A stretch of DNA of 64,000 bases, from positions 992,001-1,056,000 of the forward strand of contig NZ_PRDB01000001.1 of assembly GCF_002925905.1 (NCBI RefSeq). Direction: 5' to 3'. Positions 1 to 8,196 of this stretch are shown here, one piece after another. How positions within the stretch are numbered: the first letter of the stretch is position 1; each line of letters starts with the position of its first letter. The translations under genes were made by a program, and so were the position numbers. A model generated the notes under the pieces. It worked only from the letters and a program-made list of their open reading frames with translations. It ran no database searches and was not told the origin of the DNA. The stretch is from Klebsiella michiganensis. GTDB taxonomy: Bacteria > Pseudomonadota > Gammaproteobacteria > Enterobacterales > Enterobacteriaceae.

Positions 1-1
1 G

Positions 2-772
2 ATTCTGGAGGCGCTCGACGAGGCGTTCCGCATTGGCCGCCACGGCAACGTGCCGGTGGTGGTCTCGCATCATAAGTGCGCCGGCGCGAAAAACTGGGGC
101 CGCACCCGCGAGACGCTGGCCTTCTTCGATGAGATGCGCCAGCGCCAGGAGATTGCCTGCGACTGCTATCCCTACTCCGCCAGCTCATCGACGCTGGATA
201 TGAAGCAGGTGACCGATGAGTTCGATATCGTCATCACCTGGTCGGAAGCGCAGCCCGAGCAGGCCGGGAAAACCCTGCGGCAGATTGCCGACGGCTGGCA
301 GGTTAGCCTGCACGAGGCGGCGGCGCGGCTGATGCCCGCAGGCGCCATCTACTACAACATGGACGAGCAGGACGTGCGGCGGGTGCTGCGTTACCCGGTG
401 ACCATGATCGGCTCCGACGGTCTGCCGAACGACCCGATGCCGCATCCGCGGCTGTGGGGCGCGTTCCCGCGAGTCCTGGGCCACTACTGCCGCGATGAAC
501 GGCTGTTTCCGCTGACCACAGCTATCCACAAAATGACCGGGCTGTCGGCGGCGCGTTTCCAGCTGGCGGATCGTGGGTTGGTGAAAGTGGGCTACTTTGC
601 CGATCTGGTGCTGTTCGATCCGCAGACGGTGCGCGATGTCGCCAGCTTCTCCGACCCGAAACAACCGGCGGAGGGGATCGAGGCGGTGATGGTCAACGGC
701 GTGATGAGCTACGGCAGCGACAAAAAGATTATCGGGCGCGCGGGGCGTTTCCTGCGCCGCCAAATGAACTAA
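2..772 (+). CDS. N-acyl-D-amino-acid deacylase (D-aminoacylase), 3' part only
   Basis: The reading frame is open from base 2, so the window holds the last 256 residues of a protein whose family is about 480 long. It belongs to the amidohydrolase superfamily: the visible part has a metal-binding SHHK motif (visible residues 22-25), a CDCYPYSA segment (about 53-60) and the GSDGLP motif with the catalytic aspartate (about residue 139). Family members hydrolyse N-acyl-D-amino acids to a carboxylate and the free D-amino acid in the cytoplasm. It is followed after 10 bases by a RidA gene, and the operon then encodes a symporter, DgoK and DgoA. That context suggests the substrate could be an N-acylated 2-amino sugar acid rather than a plain amino acid; this is inference. 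The start and N-terminal metal site lie outside the window. Confidence 0.85.
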   Translation: MLEALDEAFRIGRHGNVPVVVSHHKCAGAKNWGRTRETLAFFDEMRQRQEIACDCYPYSASSSTLDMKQVTDEFDIVITWSEAQPEQAGKTLRQIADGWQVSLHEAAARLMPAGAIYYNMDEQDVRRVLRYPVTMIGSDGLPNDPMPHPRLWGAFPRVLGHYCRDERLFPLTTAIHKMTGLSAARFQLADRGLVKVGYFADLVLFDPQTVRDVASFSDPKQPAEGIEAVMVNGVMSYGSDKKIIGRAGRFLRRQMN

Positions 773-782
773 GGAGTGCAAA

Positions 783-1175
783 ATGAGTATTAAACGTTAT
801 GGCGTAGAAGGCGGTACCGGCACCGGCGGGCAGCATCTGCCGTTCGCGCGCGCGGTGGAGGCGGGGGGCTGGCTGTACGTTTCCGGCCAGACGCCGATGA
901 AGGACGGTGAAGTGGTGGAAGGCGGAATTGTCGACCAGGCGCGTCTGGCGATTCAGAACTGCGTGGATATCATGACCGAAGCGGGCTACACCCTGGCCGA
1001 CGTGGTGCACGTCAAGGTGATCCTCACCGATGCGCGCTATTTCCAGTCTTTCAATAAAGTGTTCCGCGAGTTCTTTGGCGACAACCCGCCTGCCCGTATC
1101 TGCTGCGTCGCGGATCTGGTGGTGGATTGTAAAGTCGAAGTAGATGTGACCTGTTATAACGCGACTCGCGTGTAA
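783..1175 (+). CDS. RidA/YjgF-family enamine/imine deaminase
   Basis: A 130-residue protein of the RidA (YER057c/UK114) family, which hydrolyses reactive enamine/imine intermediates released by PLP-dependent dehydratases. The C-terminal part has the family's PARxCCVADLVVDCKVEVD-type stretch (about residues 105-124), where the conserved arginine binds the substrate carboxylate. The start is set by AAGGAG about six bases upstream, and the gene begins 10 bases after the deacylase stop, so they are co-transcribed. A dedicated RidA in a catabolic operon implies a dehydratase/ammonia-lyase step producing an enamine, probably encoded upstream of the window. The exact RidA subgroup (RidA versus Rid1-7) was not determined. 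Confidence 0.85.
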   Translation: MSIKRYGVEGGTGTGGQHLPFARAVEAGGWLYVSGQTPMKDGEVVEGGIVDQARLAIQNCVDIMTEAGYTLADVVHVKVILTDARYFQSFNKVFREFFGDNPPARICCVADLVVDCKVEVDVTCYNATRV

Positions 1176-1197
1176 ATCCGAGCGCGAAAAATGGCAT

Positions 1198-1215
1198 CCC
1201 CTCCGCCCGGAGGGG
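1198..1215 (+). terminator. Hairpin after the RidA gene
   Basis: CCCCTCC-GCCC-GGAGGGG forms a 7-bp GC-rich stem. On the + strand it is followed by AATAAGAAAAAA rather than a T run, so it may be a processing or stability element, or an inefficient terminator, between ridA and the symporter gene. Confidence 0.4.
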
Positions 1216-1310
1216 AATAAGAAAAAATGTGATATTGGCGCCAGACTGAATAAACAGAATGACGCCAGCGGTGTCGCTTTGCCTTTTTTCAGGCATTGTT
1301 TCTATCAACT

Positions 1311-1316
1311 TATAAT
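1311..1316 (+). promoter_or_regulatory. Possible -10 element for the symporter-dgoK-dgoA genes
   Basis: A perfect TATAAT sits 44 bases before the symporter start in the 184-base gap after ridA. I find no good -35 hexamer at 16-18 bases, so this promoter would probably depend on an activator, or the genes are read from the upstream promoter. Confidence 0.3.
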
Positions 1317-1359
1317 ATTCAGCAGTACGAGTATTATTTATTACGTCTGGATGTGAGCA

Positions 1360-2847
1360 ATGAATAATATGTCATTTCTGATTTGGTTTTCGATTTATGC
1401 CTGCGCGATGATTACGTTAGGTTGGTATGTATCGCGTAAGCAAAAAACCGGCGAAGATTTTTTACTGGGTGGTCGTTCACTGCCGATGATTCTGACCCTG
1501 GGATCAACCGTCGGTACCATGGTGGGCACCGGTTCCAGCGTCGGTGCCGTCGGGTTTGGCTACACTAACGGCTGGGCGGGGATGCTATATGGCCTTGGCG
1601 GTGCGATAGGTATCCTGCTGGTGGCGTGGCTATTTGCGCCGGTGCGTAAATTTCGCTTCATGACCATGAGCGAAGAAATGTCTTATTACACCGGCGGCAG
1701 TAAGATTATTAAAAACCTGGTCGCTATTCTTATTTTTATTGCCTCTATCGGGTGGCTCGGTGCGCATATTTTAGGTGGCGGTCTGTATCTCGCTTGGGCC
1801 AGCGGCATCGATATTAATATGGCCAAAATTATTATTGCGCTGGCCTTTGTGGTGTATGTCGGTATCGGCGGTTACTCTGCGGTCGTCTGGATCGATACTA
1901 TTCAGTCGATTGTTCTGTTCGTCGGTTTTATCCTGATGGCGATTCTGGCGGTACATCACGTCGGCGGCTGGAGCCATATTCAGCAGGCGGTTGATCCGGC
2001 GGCACAAAGTTTATTTGCCGTTGATAAGCTGGGCATACTCCCCGCGTTCTCCCTGGCGATGGTGATTGGCGTCGGCGTGCTGGCGACACCTTCTTATCGC
2101 CAGCGAATCTATTCGGCGAAGACCGTCTCCTCGGTACGTCAGTCCTTCACCATCACGGGTCTGCTGTATCTCGGCTTCTCCTTCCTGCCGGCGATTATCG
2201 GTATGGCGGTGTGGACAATGAATGCCAATCTGGAAAATAGCGGTTTCGCCTTCTTGTTTGCCACGCAGGTGCTGCCACCGGTACTGGCGATGGCGATTCT
2301 AATTGCCGGCATGTCGGCCAATATGTCTTCAGGTAGCTCTGATGCCATTGCTGCGGTCTCTATTATGCTTCGCGACCTCTATACCCTGACGACAGGACAT
2401 ATGCCTGCGCCGGAAAAAGCGATTCGCCTGTCCCGGATGTTCCACGTGCTGGTTATCGCCCTGGCGCTGCTGTTCGCACTGACCTCCAACGACATCATCA
2501 GCTATATCACCAAAATGATCTCGATGATCATGTCGGGGATGTTTATCTGCACCATGCTTGGCCGCTTCTGGACTCGCTTTAACTGGCAGGGCGCGGTTGC
2601 CGCGCTGGCCGGTGGGGCAGGAGCCTCGGTAGTGGTGCTGATGGACAGCGACTGGCTGGCTTTCTGGGGCAATCCGTGTATTCCATCGGTCCTGACCAGC
2701 CTGGTCGCCTCTGTGCTGGTGACGTTGGTGACGCCGGCCAGCAGCATGAGCCGTGAAGAAGCGCTTGAGACGATCACCCGCGAACGTGAAAGTCGACCCT
2801 CTGCGCCGCCGCTACCCATTGGCAAACGCAATACGTCGCGGGGCTAA
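1360..2847 (+). CDS. Sodium:solute symporter (SSS family)
   Basis: A 495-residue very hydrophobic protein with about 13 predicted membrane segments, the size and pattern of the SSS (solute:Na+ symporter) family. It shows the early SSS-type pattern of a GEDFLLGGRSLP loop after the first helix and a glycine-rich helix with TVGTMVGTGSSVG (about residues 50-62). The C-terminal tail (about 455-495) is hydrophilic. It lies between the RidA and dgoK genes, ending five bases before dgoK, and is the likely importer for the operon's substrate, a sugar acid or N-acylated amino sugar acid. The ATG at 1360 has only a weak ribosome binding site (GTGAGC); I kept it because the first membrane segment follows directly. 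The substrate is unknown. Confidence 0.85.
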   Translation: MNNMSFLIWFSIYACAMITLGWYVSRKQKTGEDFLLGGRSLPMILTLGSTVGTMVGTGSSVGAVGFGYTNGWAGMLYGLGGAIGILLVAWLFAPVRKFRFMTMSEEMSYYTGGSKIIKNLVAILIFIASIGWLGAHILGGGLYLAWASGIDINMAKIIIALAFVVYVGIGGYSAVVWIDTIQSIVLFVGFILMAILAVHHVGGWSHIQQAVDPAAQSLFAVDKLGILPAFSLAMVIGVGVLATPSYRQRIYSAKTVSSVRQSFTITGLLYLGFSFLPAIIGMAVWTMNANLENSGFAFLFATQVLPPVLAMAILIAGMSANMSSGSSDAIAAVSIMLRDLYTLTTGHMPAPEKAIRLSRMFHVLVIALALLFALTSNDIISYITKMISMIMSGMFICTMLGRFWTRFNWQGAVAALAGGAGASVVVLMDSDWLAFWGNPCIPSVLTSLVASVLVTLVTPASSMSREEALETITRERESRPSAPPLPIGKRNTSRG

Positions 2848-2851
2848 GCAG

Positions 2852-3730
2852 ATGGGAATCAAAAACTATATTGCCGTCGACTGGGGCTCTACCCAGCTGC
2901 GCGGCTGGCTGATTCGCAACGGCCAGTGCGTCGGGACGAAGCAGCTGCCGCTGGGCATCACCCGCCTGAACGGACGATCGCCCGCTGACGTATTCGCGGA
3001 GCATGTGGCCCCCTGGCGCGGCGCCGAAATGCTGCCGGTGCTGATGGCCGGGATGATCGGCAGCGATGCGGGCTGGCAAGCGGTGCCGTATCTGGCCTGC
3101 CCGGCGGCGATCGACGCGCCGGGGCAGCAGCGATGCGCCGTGGCTGAAGGCGTGTGGATTATTCCCGGGCTCAAGATTGCCCGGGACGGGGAGTTCAACG
3201 TGATGCGCGGCGAAGAGACGCAGCTGCTGGGGGCTATGGAGCTGGCGCCGGCGGAGTGCTACGTGCTGCCGGGCACCCACTGCAAATGGGTACAGGTGAC
3301 GGACGGCATGGTGCGTCATTTTGCCACGGCGATGACCGGCGAACTGCACCATCTGCTGATGACGCAATCGCTGATCGGCAAAGGACTGCCGGCCCAGCAG
3401 GCGGACGAGGCGGCGTTTGAACAGGGGCTGGAAAAAGGGCTGGCGCAGCCGTCGCTGATTAGCGAACTGTTTGTCGCCAGGGCCGCCCGGGTACTCGGGG
3501 CGCTGGCGGCAACCTCGGTCAGCGACTATCTCTCCGGGCTGCTGATTGGCGCGGAGGTGGCGACCCTCGGGCAGCGTTACCGTACCTCCGGCGTCACGCT
3601 GGTTGGCGACCCGGCGCTGAATGCCCGCTACAGCCGGGCGATGAGGGCGCGCGGAATGACGGTTAACAGCTGCAGCGGCGATGAGGCGCTGCTGGGCGGC
3701 ATGGCGAGGATAATGCATGAACAAGATTAA
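2852..3730 (+). CDS. dgoK: 2-dehydro-3-deoxygalactonokinase
   Basis: A 292-residue protein, the same length as E. coli DgoK and recognisably similar along its length: DWGSTQLRGW near the N terminus (phosphate-binding), MAGMIGSDAGW, VMRGEETQLLGA, LPGTHCKWVQV, MTGELHHLL and SGLLIGAEVA. It phosphorylates 2-keto-3-deoxy-D-galactonate with ATP to the 6-phosphate in the De Ley-Doudoroff pathway. The frame is open further upstream into the symporter gene, but the ATG at 2852 gives the family length and N terminus. It overlaps dgoA by 14 bases, so translation is probably coupled. No dgoD (galactonate dehydratase) is visible nearby, which suggests the ketodeoxy acid is made from something other than D-galactonate. 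Confidence 0.9.
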   Translation: MGIKNYIAVDWGSTQLRGWLIRNGQCVGTKQLPLGITRLNGRSPADVFAEHVAPWRGAEMLPVLMAGMIGSDAGWQAVPYLACPAAIDAPGQQRCAVAEGVWIIPGLKIARDGEFNVMRGEETQLLGAMELAPAECYVLPGTHCKWVQVTDGMVRHFATAMTGELHHLLMTQSLIGKGLPAQQADEAAFEQGLEKGLAQPSLISELFVARAARVLGALAATSVSDYLSGLLIGAEVATLGQRYRTSGVTLVGDPALNARYSRAMRARGMTVNSCSGDEALLGGMARIMHEQD

Positions 3731-4319
3731 ACTGGTAGCGATTTTACGCGGTATTCGCCCCGCTGAGGCGGCGGAGCATATTGAGACGCTGATAAAGGCG
3801 GGATTTCGCTATATCGAAATTCCGCTCAACTCACCGGACTGGCAGCAGAGCATTCCGCAGATGGCCGCACGCTTCGGCGAGCAGGCGGTGATTGGCGCGG
3901 GAACGGTGCTTAAGGTGGAGCAGGTCGATTTTCTGGCCGATGCCGGGGCGAAGCTTATCGTGACGCCGAATACTCAGCCGGCGACCATCCGCCGGGCGGT
4001 GGCGCGCGGAATGCGGGTCTGCGCCGGATGCGCTACCGCGACCGAGGCGTTCAGCGCGCTGGACGCCGGGGCGCAGTGGCTGAAGATTTTCCCGTCTTCC
4101 ACCTTCGGCCCGGACTATATTCGGGCGCTGAAAGCGGTGCTGCCGCCGGAGGTGCCGGTGCTGGCGGTCGGCGGCGTGACGCCGGAGAATCTGGCGAGCT
4201 GGGTCGAGGCGGGATGCGCCGGCGCCGGTCTGGGAAGCGATCTGTATCGCGCCGGGCAGGCCGTGGAGCGTACCCGTCAGCAGGCAGAGAGGTTTATCGC
4301 CGCCGCCCGCAGCGGTTAA
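3717..4319 (+). CDS. dgoA: 2-dehydro-3-deoxy-6-phosphogalactonate aldolase
   Basis: A 200-residue class I aldolase of the KDPG/KDPGal family. Visible hallmarks are AILRGI (residues 8-13), EIPLNSP with the catalytic glutamate (about 36-42), GAGTVL, VTPNTQ, CAGCATATEAF and the Schiff-base lysine in LKIFPSS. It closely resembles E. coli DgoA, including AVGGVTPENL and GAGLGSDLYR near the C terminus. It cleaves KDPGal to pyruvate and glyceraldehyde 3-phosphate. It is the last gene of the rightward operon and runs into the convergent regulator gene with a 3-base stop-stop overlap, leaving no room for a conventional terminator. Confidence 0.92.
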   Translation: MNKIKLVAILRGIRPAEAAEHIETLIKAGFRYIEIPLNSPDWQQSIPQMAARFGEQAVIGAGTVLKVEQVDFLADAGAKLIVTPNTQPATIRRAVARGMRVCAGCATATEAFSALDAGAQWLKIFPSSTFGPDYIRALKAVLPPEVPVLAVGGVTPENLASWVEAGCAGAGLGSDLYRAGQAVERTRQQAERFIAAARSG

Positions 4320-5179
4320 TCGCCCAGCGGCTGCCTGTCGACGCCTCCGCGATGGCTGTCGAGCGCCAGCTTAATCCGGCGCAGCCTGCCCTTTGCCTGG
4401 GTTTTGTTGGCCATCGCCAGTTCGGTGGCCAGCACGTCAACCATCGCCAGCATCGCATAGCGTGAGGTGCTGGGCTTGAAGATATAGTCGTTTTCGCGCA
4501 CCAGCAGCGGCAGCACCAGATCCGCCTGCTCCGCCAGCGGCGTTCCGGCGGGGGTGATGGCAATGACCTTTGCGCCGTACTGCCTGGCAATCGCCGCGCT
4601 CTCAATAATTTCCTGGGTATAGCCGCCCAGCGACAGCACGATAACCACATCCTTTGGCGTCACCGCCGAGCTCATCATGCGCACCAGCAGGCCGTCGTTC
4701 TGGCTGACCACCGGCAGACCGAGGCGAAACAGACGGTACTGGATCTCCTGGGCGCAGATGGTGGAGCCGCCGCCCATCCCGAGGGCCAGGATCTGCCGCG
4801 CGTCGCTCAGCCAGCTCACCGCGCGCTTCAGCGCCTCAATATCCAGCGCCCGGCGGTTGGTCTCCAGCACGCCGATGATCGACTCGTAGATCCCCTGCAC
4901 GCCCTCAAGGTCCGGAACATCGAGGATAAATCGCTGTCCGACCGCCAGGGATTGCGCGAGCTTCATTTTCAGCTCTCGGACGTCTTTGCAGCCGAGCGCC
5001 CGGGCAAAGCGGGTGACCGAGGCCTGGCTGGTGTGGGTCAGGCGCGCCATCTCCGCGATGGGCAGCTCCGCCGCCGCCGCGACATCATCGAGAATAAACT
5101 GCGCGATGCGTTTTTCGGTCGCCGTGAGTTCCACAAAGCGATCGGTAATGCAGGAAATGATATCGATTGACCAGGACAT
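4316..5179 (-). CDS. MurR/RpiR-family transcriptional regulator
   Basis: An N-terminal HTH_6 domain (helix-turn-helix around IAEMARLTHTSQASVTRFARAL, about residues 39-60) is followed by a SIS sugar-phosphate-binding domain (GMGGGSTICAQEIQYRL, then VIVLSLGGYTQEIIESA). This is the RpiR/MurR/HexR architecture, in which the SIS domain senses a phosphosugar. The frame extends to an ATG at 5221, but the 17-bp perfect palindrome at 5205-5221 covers that ATG. The ATG at 5179 starts MSWSIDIISC, gives 287 residues and matches where the family normally begins, so I chose it; neither start has a convincing ribosome binding site. It is convergent with dgoA and is the likely regulator of the preceding operon, with a ketodeoxy-phosphosugar as probable effector (inference). 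Confidence 0.85.
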   Translation of the reverse strand: MSWSIDIISCITDRFVELTATEKRIAQFILDDVAAAAELPIAEMARLTHTSQASVTRFARALGCKDVRELKMKLAQSLAVGQRFILDVPDLEGVQGIYESIIGVLETNRRALDIEALKRAVSWLSDARQILALGMGGGSTICAQEIQYRLFRLGLPVVSQNDGLLVRMMSSAVTPKDVVIVLSLGGYTQEIIESAAIARQYGAKVIAITPAGTPLAEQADLVLPLLVRENDYIFKPSTSRYAMLAMVDVLATELAMANKTQAKGRLRRIKLALDSHRGGVDRQPLGD

Positions 5180-5204
5180 ACGGGTATCAACGGGTAAGTT
5201 TTGA

Positions 5205-5221
5205 ATGGTACTTTGTACCAT
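5205..5221. promoter_or_regulatory. Perfect palindrome, candidate RpiR operator
   Basis: ATGGTAC-TTT-GTACCAT is a perfect 7-3-7 inverted repeat directly upstream of the preferred regulator start. The position suits an autoregulatory operator, and RpiR-family proteins bind such palindromes. No second copy was noticed in the visible part of the operon; the main operon promoter is outside the window. Confidence 0.55.
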
Positions 5222-5249
5222 ATTCCGCCGCTGAAATCAGCGCCGGAGG

Positions 5250-5786
5250 CTACAGCGCTAAGCGCATGGCGCAGCGCGTTTCCGGCGGCAGGCCGTGTTC
5301 TGTTTCCAGCTCCCTTTTCGCCGCCAGCCCTGCCGGTAGCCTTAGCTCGCTTAACATTGAAAACCCCAGGCGCGTGTAAAACGGCGCGTTCCACGGCACG
5401 TCGCGGAAGGTGGTGAGCGTGACCGCCGGATACGCCGCCTGGCGGGCTGTCTCAATGACCTGCTCCAGCATCATGCGGCCAATACCTCGCCCCTGCCACG
5501 CCTGATGAACGGCGATCTCCACGATAAACAGCGCATCATCCAGCGGTTCGCTCAGCAGGAAGCCGATCGGTTGGTCATCGGCCACGGCCAGCAGGCTGTG
5601 GTCAGTTTCAAGAAACAGCCGGTGGCGCTCGGGGCTTATCACTTCGCTTTCCGCCAGCCAGGCCAGCGCCGGGATCTGGCGAAAAGCCTGGGCCGCCGAG
5701 CGCTCAACGGCGGGCAGAAGAGGGATGTCTCTCTCCTCAGTCAGGCGTAACGTCGCGGCGGCGGTTATAGTGTTAGTTTTCATCAC
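5250..5786 (-). CDS. GNAT-family N-acetyltransferase
   Basis: A 178-residue single-domain GNAT protein. Motif A, the acetyl-CoA pyrophosphate loop, is visible as QGRGIGRMML after the beta-4 strand FIVEIAVH (about residues 88-108), and the C-terminal FYTRLGF motif typical of the family follows. The N terminus carries an extra ATG (MMKT), so the start is uncertain by one codon. It is divergent from the next GNAT gene with only 29 bases between starts, so their promoters must overlap. The substrate cannot be predicted. It lies downstream of the RpiR regulator gene in divergent orientation relative to the flanking catabolic loci and shows no link to either. Confidence 0.8.
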   Translation of the reverse strand: MMKTNTITAAATLRLTEERDIPLLPAVERSAAQAFRQIPALAWLAESEVISPERHRLFLETDHSLLAVADDQPIGFLLSEPLDDALFIVEIAVHQAWQGRGIGRMMLEQVIETARQAAYPAVTLTTFRDVPWNAPFYTRLGFSMLSELRLPAGLAAKRELETEHGLPPETRCAMRLAL

Positions 5787-5815
5787 CTCAGCATAGCAGC
5801 CTCCGGGAGAAATGT

Positions 5816-6652
5816 ATGGAGCTTACCCCCGTTTCCGCCACCCAGTTCAGCGTCGCGCAGCTGACGACGATCCTTTGCGACTGTTTCGAAGATTACCTGG
5901 TTCCCGTCACGCTGTCGGTAGAGGTTTTTGTCCAGCGTTTTAGCGCCGAAGGACTGAGCCTGCTGGATTCCTGCGTCTGGCTGGATGGAGAGGTCCCCGC
6001 GGCGATGGCGGTCGTCGCCCGCCGCGGCGATGAAGCCAGGCTGGCGGCGTTCGCGGTGCGGCCTGCCTATCGCGGAAAGGGCGTTGGTCGCCGGCTGATG
6101 TCGCCGCTTATCGACGCGCTGCGCGAGCAGGGCGTACGGCGGATGTGGCTGGAGGTTATCCGCGACAACCACGCCGCGGTGGCGCTGTATCAATCGCTGG
6201 GCTTCGAGGTGCGGCACGGGCTGTGCGGCTATTTAAGCGCGCAGGCCGGAAGTGACGGGCCCTCCGTATTAGAGGATGTTGACGTGCTGGCGCTGACGCG
6301 CAGGGCAGGCGCCGAGATTAACGGCCAGCTGCCGTGGTTGATGGACCCGCTTACCTTCAGCACCCTGCCGTGCCGGGCGCTGAGCCTCCATCAGCAGGCT
6401 TTCGCCGTGCTGGCGACCTTATCCGGCAGGCCGCAGCTGCAGTTTTTATGGGTCGATCCCGCCGCCCGCGGGCGCGGGCTGGGACGGGAAATGCTGATGG
6501 CGCTCGCCCAACGCTTTCCGGGGCTCGGGACCTCGGTGACCATCCCGGAGCGCTTTACGCCGCTGTTTCACGCCGCCGGCTATACGCCCATGGCATTAAA
6601 ACAGTATGAAATGAGCGCAACGTTGAGCGCCCCGCCGCCAGCAGGGCGTTGA
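5816..6652 (+). CDS. Tandem GNAT acetyltransferase
   Basis: A 278-residue protein with two GNAT folds. The first has a good acetyl-CoA loop (RPAYRGKGVGRRLM, about residues 81-94) and the ALYQSLGFEV motif. The second has a similar loop (DPAARGRGLGREML, about 214-227) followed by FHAAGY, but is shorter and more divergent. Tandem GNAT proteins often use one half as catalyst and the other structurally; which half is active here is not clear. The start ATG at 5816 is preceded by GGGAGAAATGT. The gene ends three bases before the convergent lgoT stop. Substrate unknown. Confidence 0.75.
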   Translation: MELTPVSATQFSVAQLTTILCDCFEDYLVPVTLSVEVFVQRFSAEGLSLLDSCVWLDGEVPAAMAVVARRGDEARLAAFAVRPAYRGKGVGRRLMSPLIDALREQGVRRMWLEVIRDNHAAVALYQSLGFEVRHGLCGYLSAQAGSDGPSVLEDVDVLALTRRAGAEINGQLPWLMDPLTFSTLPCRALSLHQQAFAVLATLSGRPQLQFLWVDPAARGRGLGREMLMALAQRFPGLGTSVTIPERFTPLFHAAGYTPMALKQYEMSATLSAPPPAGR

Positions 6653-6655
6653 GAT

Positions 6656-8017
6656 TCAGCCGTTACGCGGGTCGCTAATCGGCTGACGAACCAGGAAAAT
6701 ATAGGCCAGCGCGCCGAGGGCGGTCACGCAGCCGCAGATAATCAGCGCCAGCTGGAATGAGTGGGTGGTATCGACGATAAACCCGGTCACCACCGGCGCG
6801 AAGGAGGCGCAGATAAAGCTGGCGAAGTTCTGGATGCTGCCGACGGATGCGGTCATTCTCGAGGCCACCGCGACGTGAATCAACCCCCAGCAGGAGGTGC
6901 CGGCAAAGTGGATGCAGAACAGCGCCATACCGATTAACAGCACCGCGGCGATAGAGGTAGTGGCCTGCGGCACAATTAACGTAAACGCGGCGGAGCAGAA
7001 CATCCCGGCAATAATGCAAATTTTACGGCTTTTGATCGGCGCCATGCCGCCTTTAACCAGCCAGTCGGTGACGTAGCCGTTGATAAGCATACCGGCGGCG
7101 CCAAACAGGAAAGGAATGGCGGCCATAAAACCGGTACTTTTCAGATCGAGGCTATACGCCGTTTGCAGGTAGCCCGGCAGCCAGGCCAGATACAGCCACG
7201 CGGTATAGTTGATGCCGCTGAAGCCCAGCATCATTCCCCACATGGTTTTGTTTTTAAACAGGCTGCGCCATTCGGCAAAGCTCAGCGGGTCGCGGCGAAC
7301 GTTGACGCTTCCGGCGTTAAGGTAGGCCTGCTCATCGGCGGTGAGAGAGATATCTTCCCGGTTGCGATAGAGCATATACCAGCCGATAGCGACGAAGATC
7401 CCCAGCACGCCGATGGTGATAAACATCCCGCGCCAGCCCATCATCAGCATCATGGCGGCAAGGATCGGCGGGCTGATCGCGACGCCAATCGTCGAGGCGG
7501 CGTTAAAGAAGCCCATCGGGCGGCCGCGCTCTTTGATATTAAACCAGTCGTTGATCACCTTGACGCCGCAGGGGTTCATCGGCGCTTCGCCGATCCCCAT
7601 GCCGATACGCACCAGCACGAACTGGGTAAAGCTGTGTACCATCCCCGAGACTGCCTGAAACAGCGACCAGAAAAACATCCCCAGCCCCAGCATGATGCGC
7701 GGACCTTTACGGTCCAGCAGCGGCCCGCAGGGAAGCTGGGCGATGCCGTAGGCCAGCGAGAAAACGGACAGCAGCGCCCCGATTTCGGTGGCGCTGAGCC
7801 CCAGATCCTCGCGAATCGTTAAGTTCGCGACGGACAATGAACTTCTGTCGAGGTAATTAATCACCGCCGCCAGAAATAACAGGATCATTGCCGTTGTCTG
7901 AATTTTTTTAATGCGAGTACTACGCGTTAACGTATTATCTAACGGAACAGTCATCGTCTCCGCCTTTCCTTTATCAAAGGTTGTCTGCGGGTCGATAGTG
8001 ATATTTCGTGATTCCAC
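6656..8017 (-). CDS. lgoT: L-galactonate transporter (MFS, ACS family)
   Basis: A 453-residue, 12-helix major facilitator of the anion:cation symporter family. It matches E. coli LgoT (YjjL) in length and almost throughout: INYLDRSSLSVANLTIRE in helix 1, GIAQLPCGPLLDRKGPR (the MFS motif between helices 2 and 3), GIGEAPMNPCGVKVINDWF and the C-terminal LVRQPISDP. It imports L-galactonate by proton symport at the inner membrane. It lies downstream of lgoR on the same strand, 179 bases away, and ends just before the convergent tandem GNAT gene. The lgoT-lgoR/lgoD order is that of E. coli. Confidence 0.92.
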   Translation of the reverse strand: MESRNITIDPQTTFDKGKAETMTVPLDNTLTRSTRIKKIQTTAMILLFLAAVINYLDRSSLSVANLTIREDLGLSATEIGALLSVFSLAYGIAQLPCGPLLDRKGPRIMLGLGMFFWSLFQAVSGMVHSFTQFVLVRIGMGIGEAPMNPCGVKVINDWFNIKERGRPMGFFNAASTIGVAISPPILAAMMLMMGWRGMFITIGVLGIFVAIGWYMLYRNREDISLTADEQAYLNAGSVNVRRDPLSFAEWRSLFKNKTMWGMMLGFSGINYTAWLYLAWLPGYLQTAYSLDLKSTGFMAAIPFLFGAAGMLINGYVTDWLVKGGMAPIKSRKICIIAGMFCSAAFTLIVPQATTSIAAVLLIGMALFCIHFAGTSCWGLIHVAVASRMTASVGSIQNFASFICASFAPVVTGFIVDTTHSFQLALIICGCVTALGALAYIFLVRQPISDPRNG

Positions 8018-8196
8018 GCCTGACTCCTGGTTATTCTATTTGAACGACAAGTGACATCGAATGGTTTAAACCCCACCCACCTATTTCACAGTAAAGTAAG
8101 TCGACTTGTTTTCAGCATAAATAACCTTTTTTCTGGCGCTGGTTTATGTTTTGAGAACTGTGCTGCTGATTATCATTTTCTGTTTTTAATCGGTAC

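Noticed and set aside
2774-3724. Long minus-strand ORF opposite dgoK (316 codons)
   Set aside because: Shadow of the GC-rich dgoK frame; composition is dominated by Arg, His and Gln and shows no domain.
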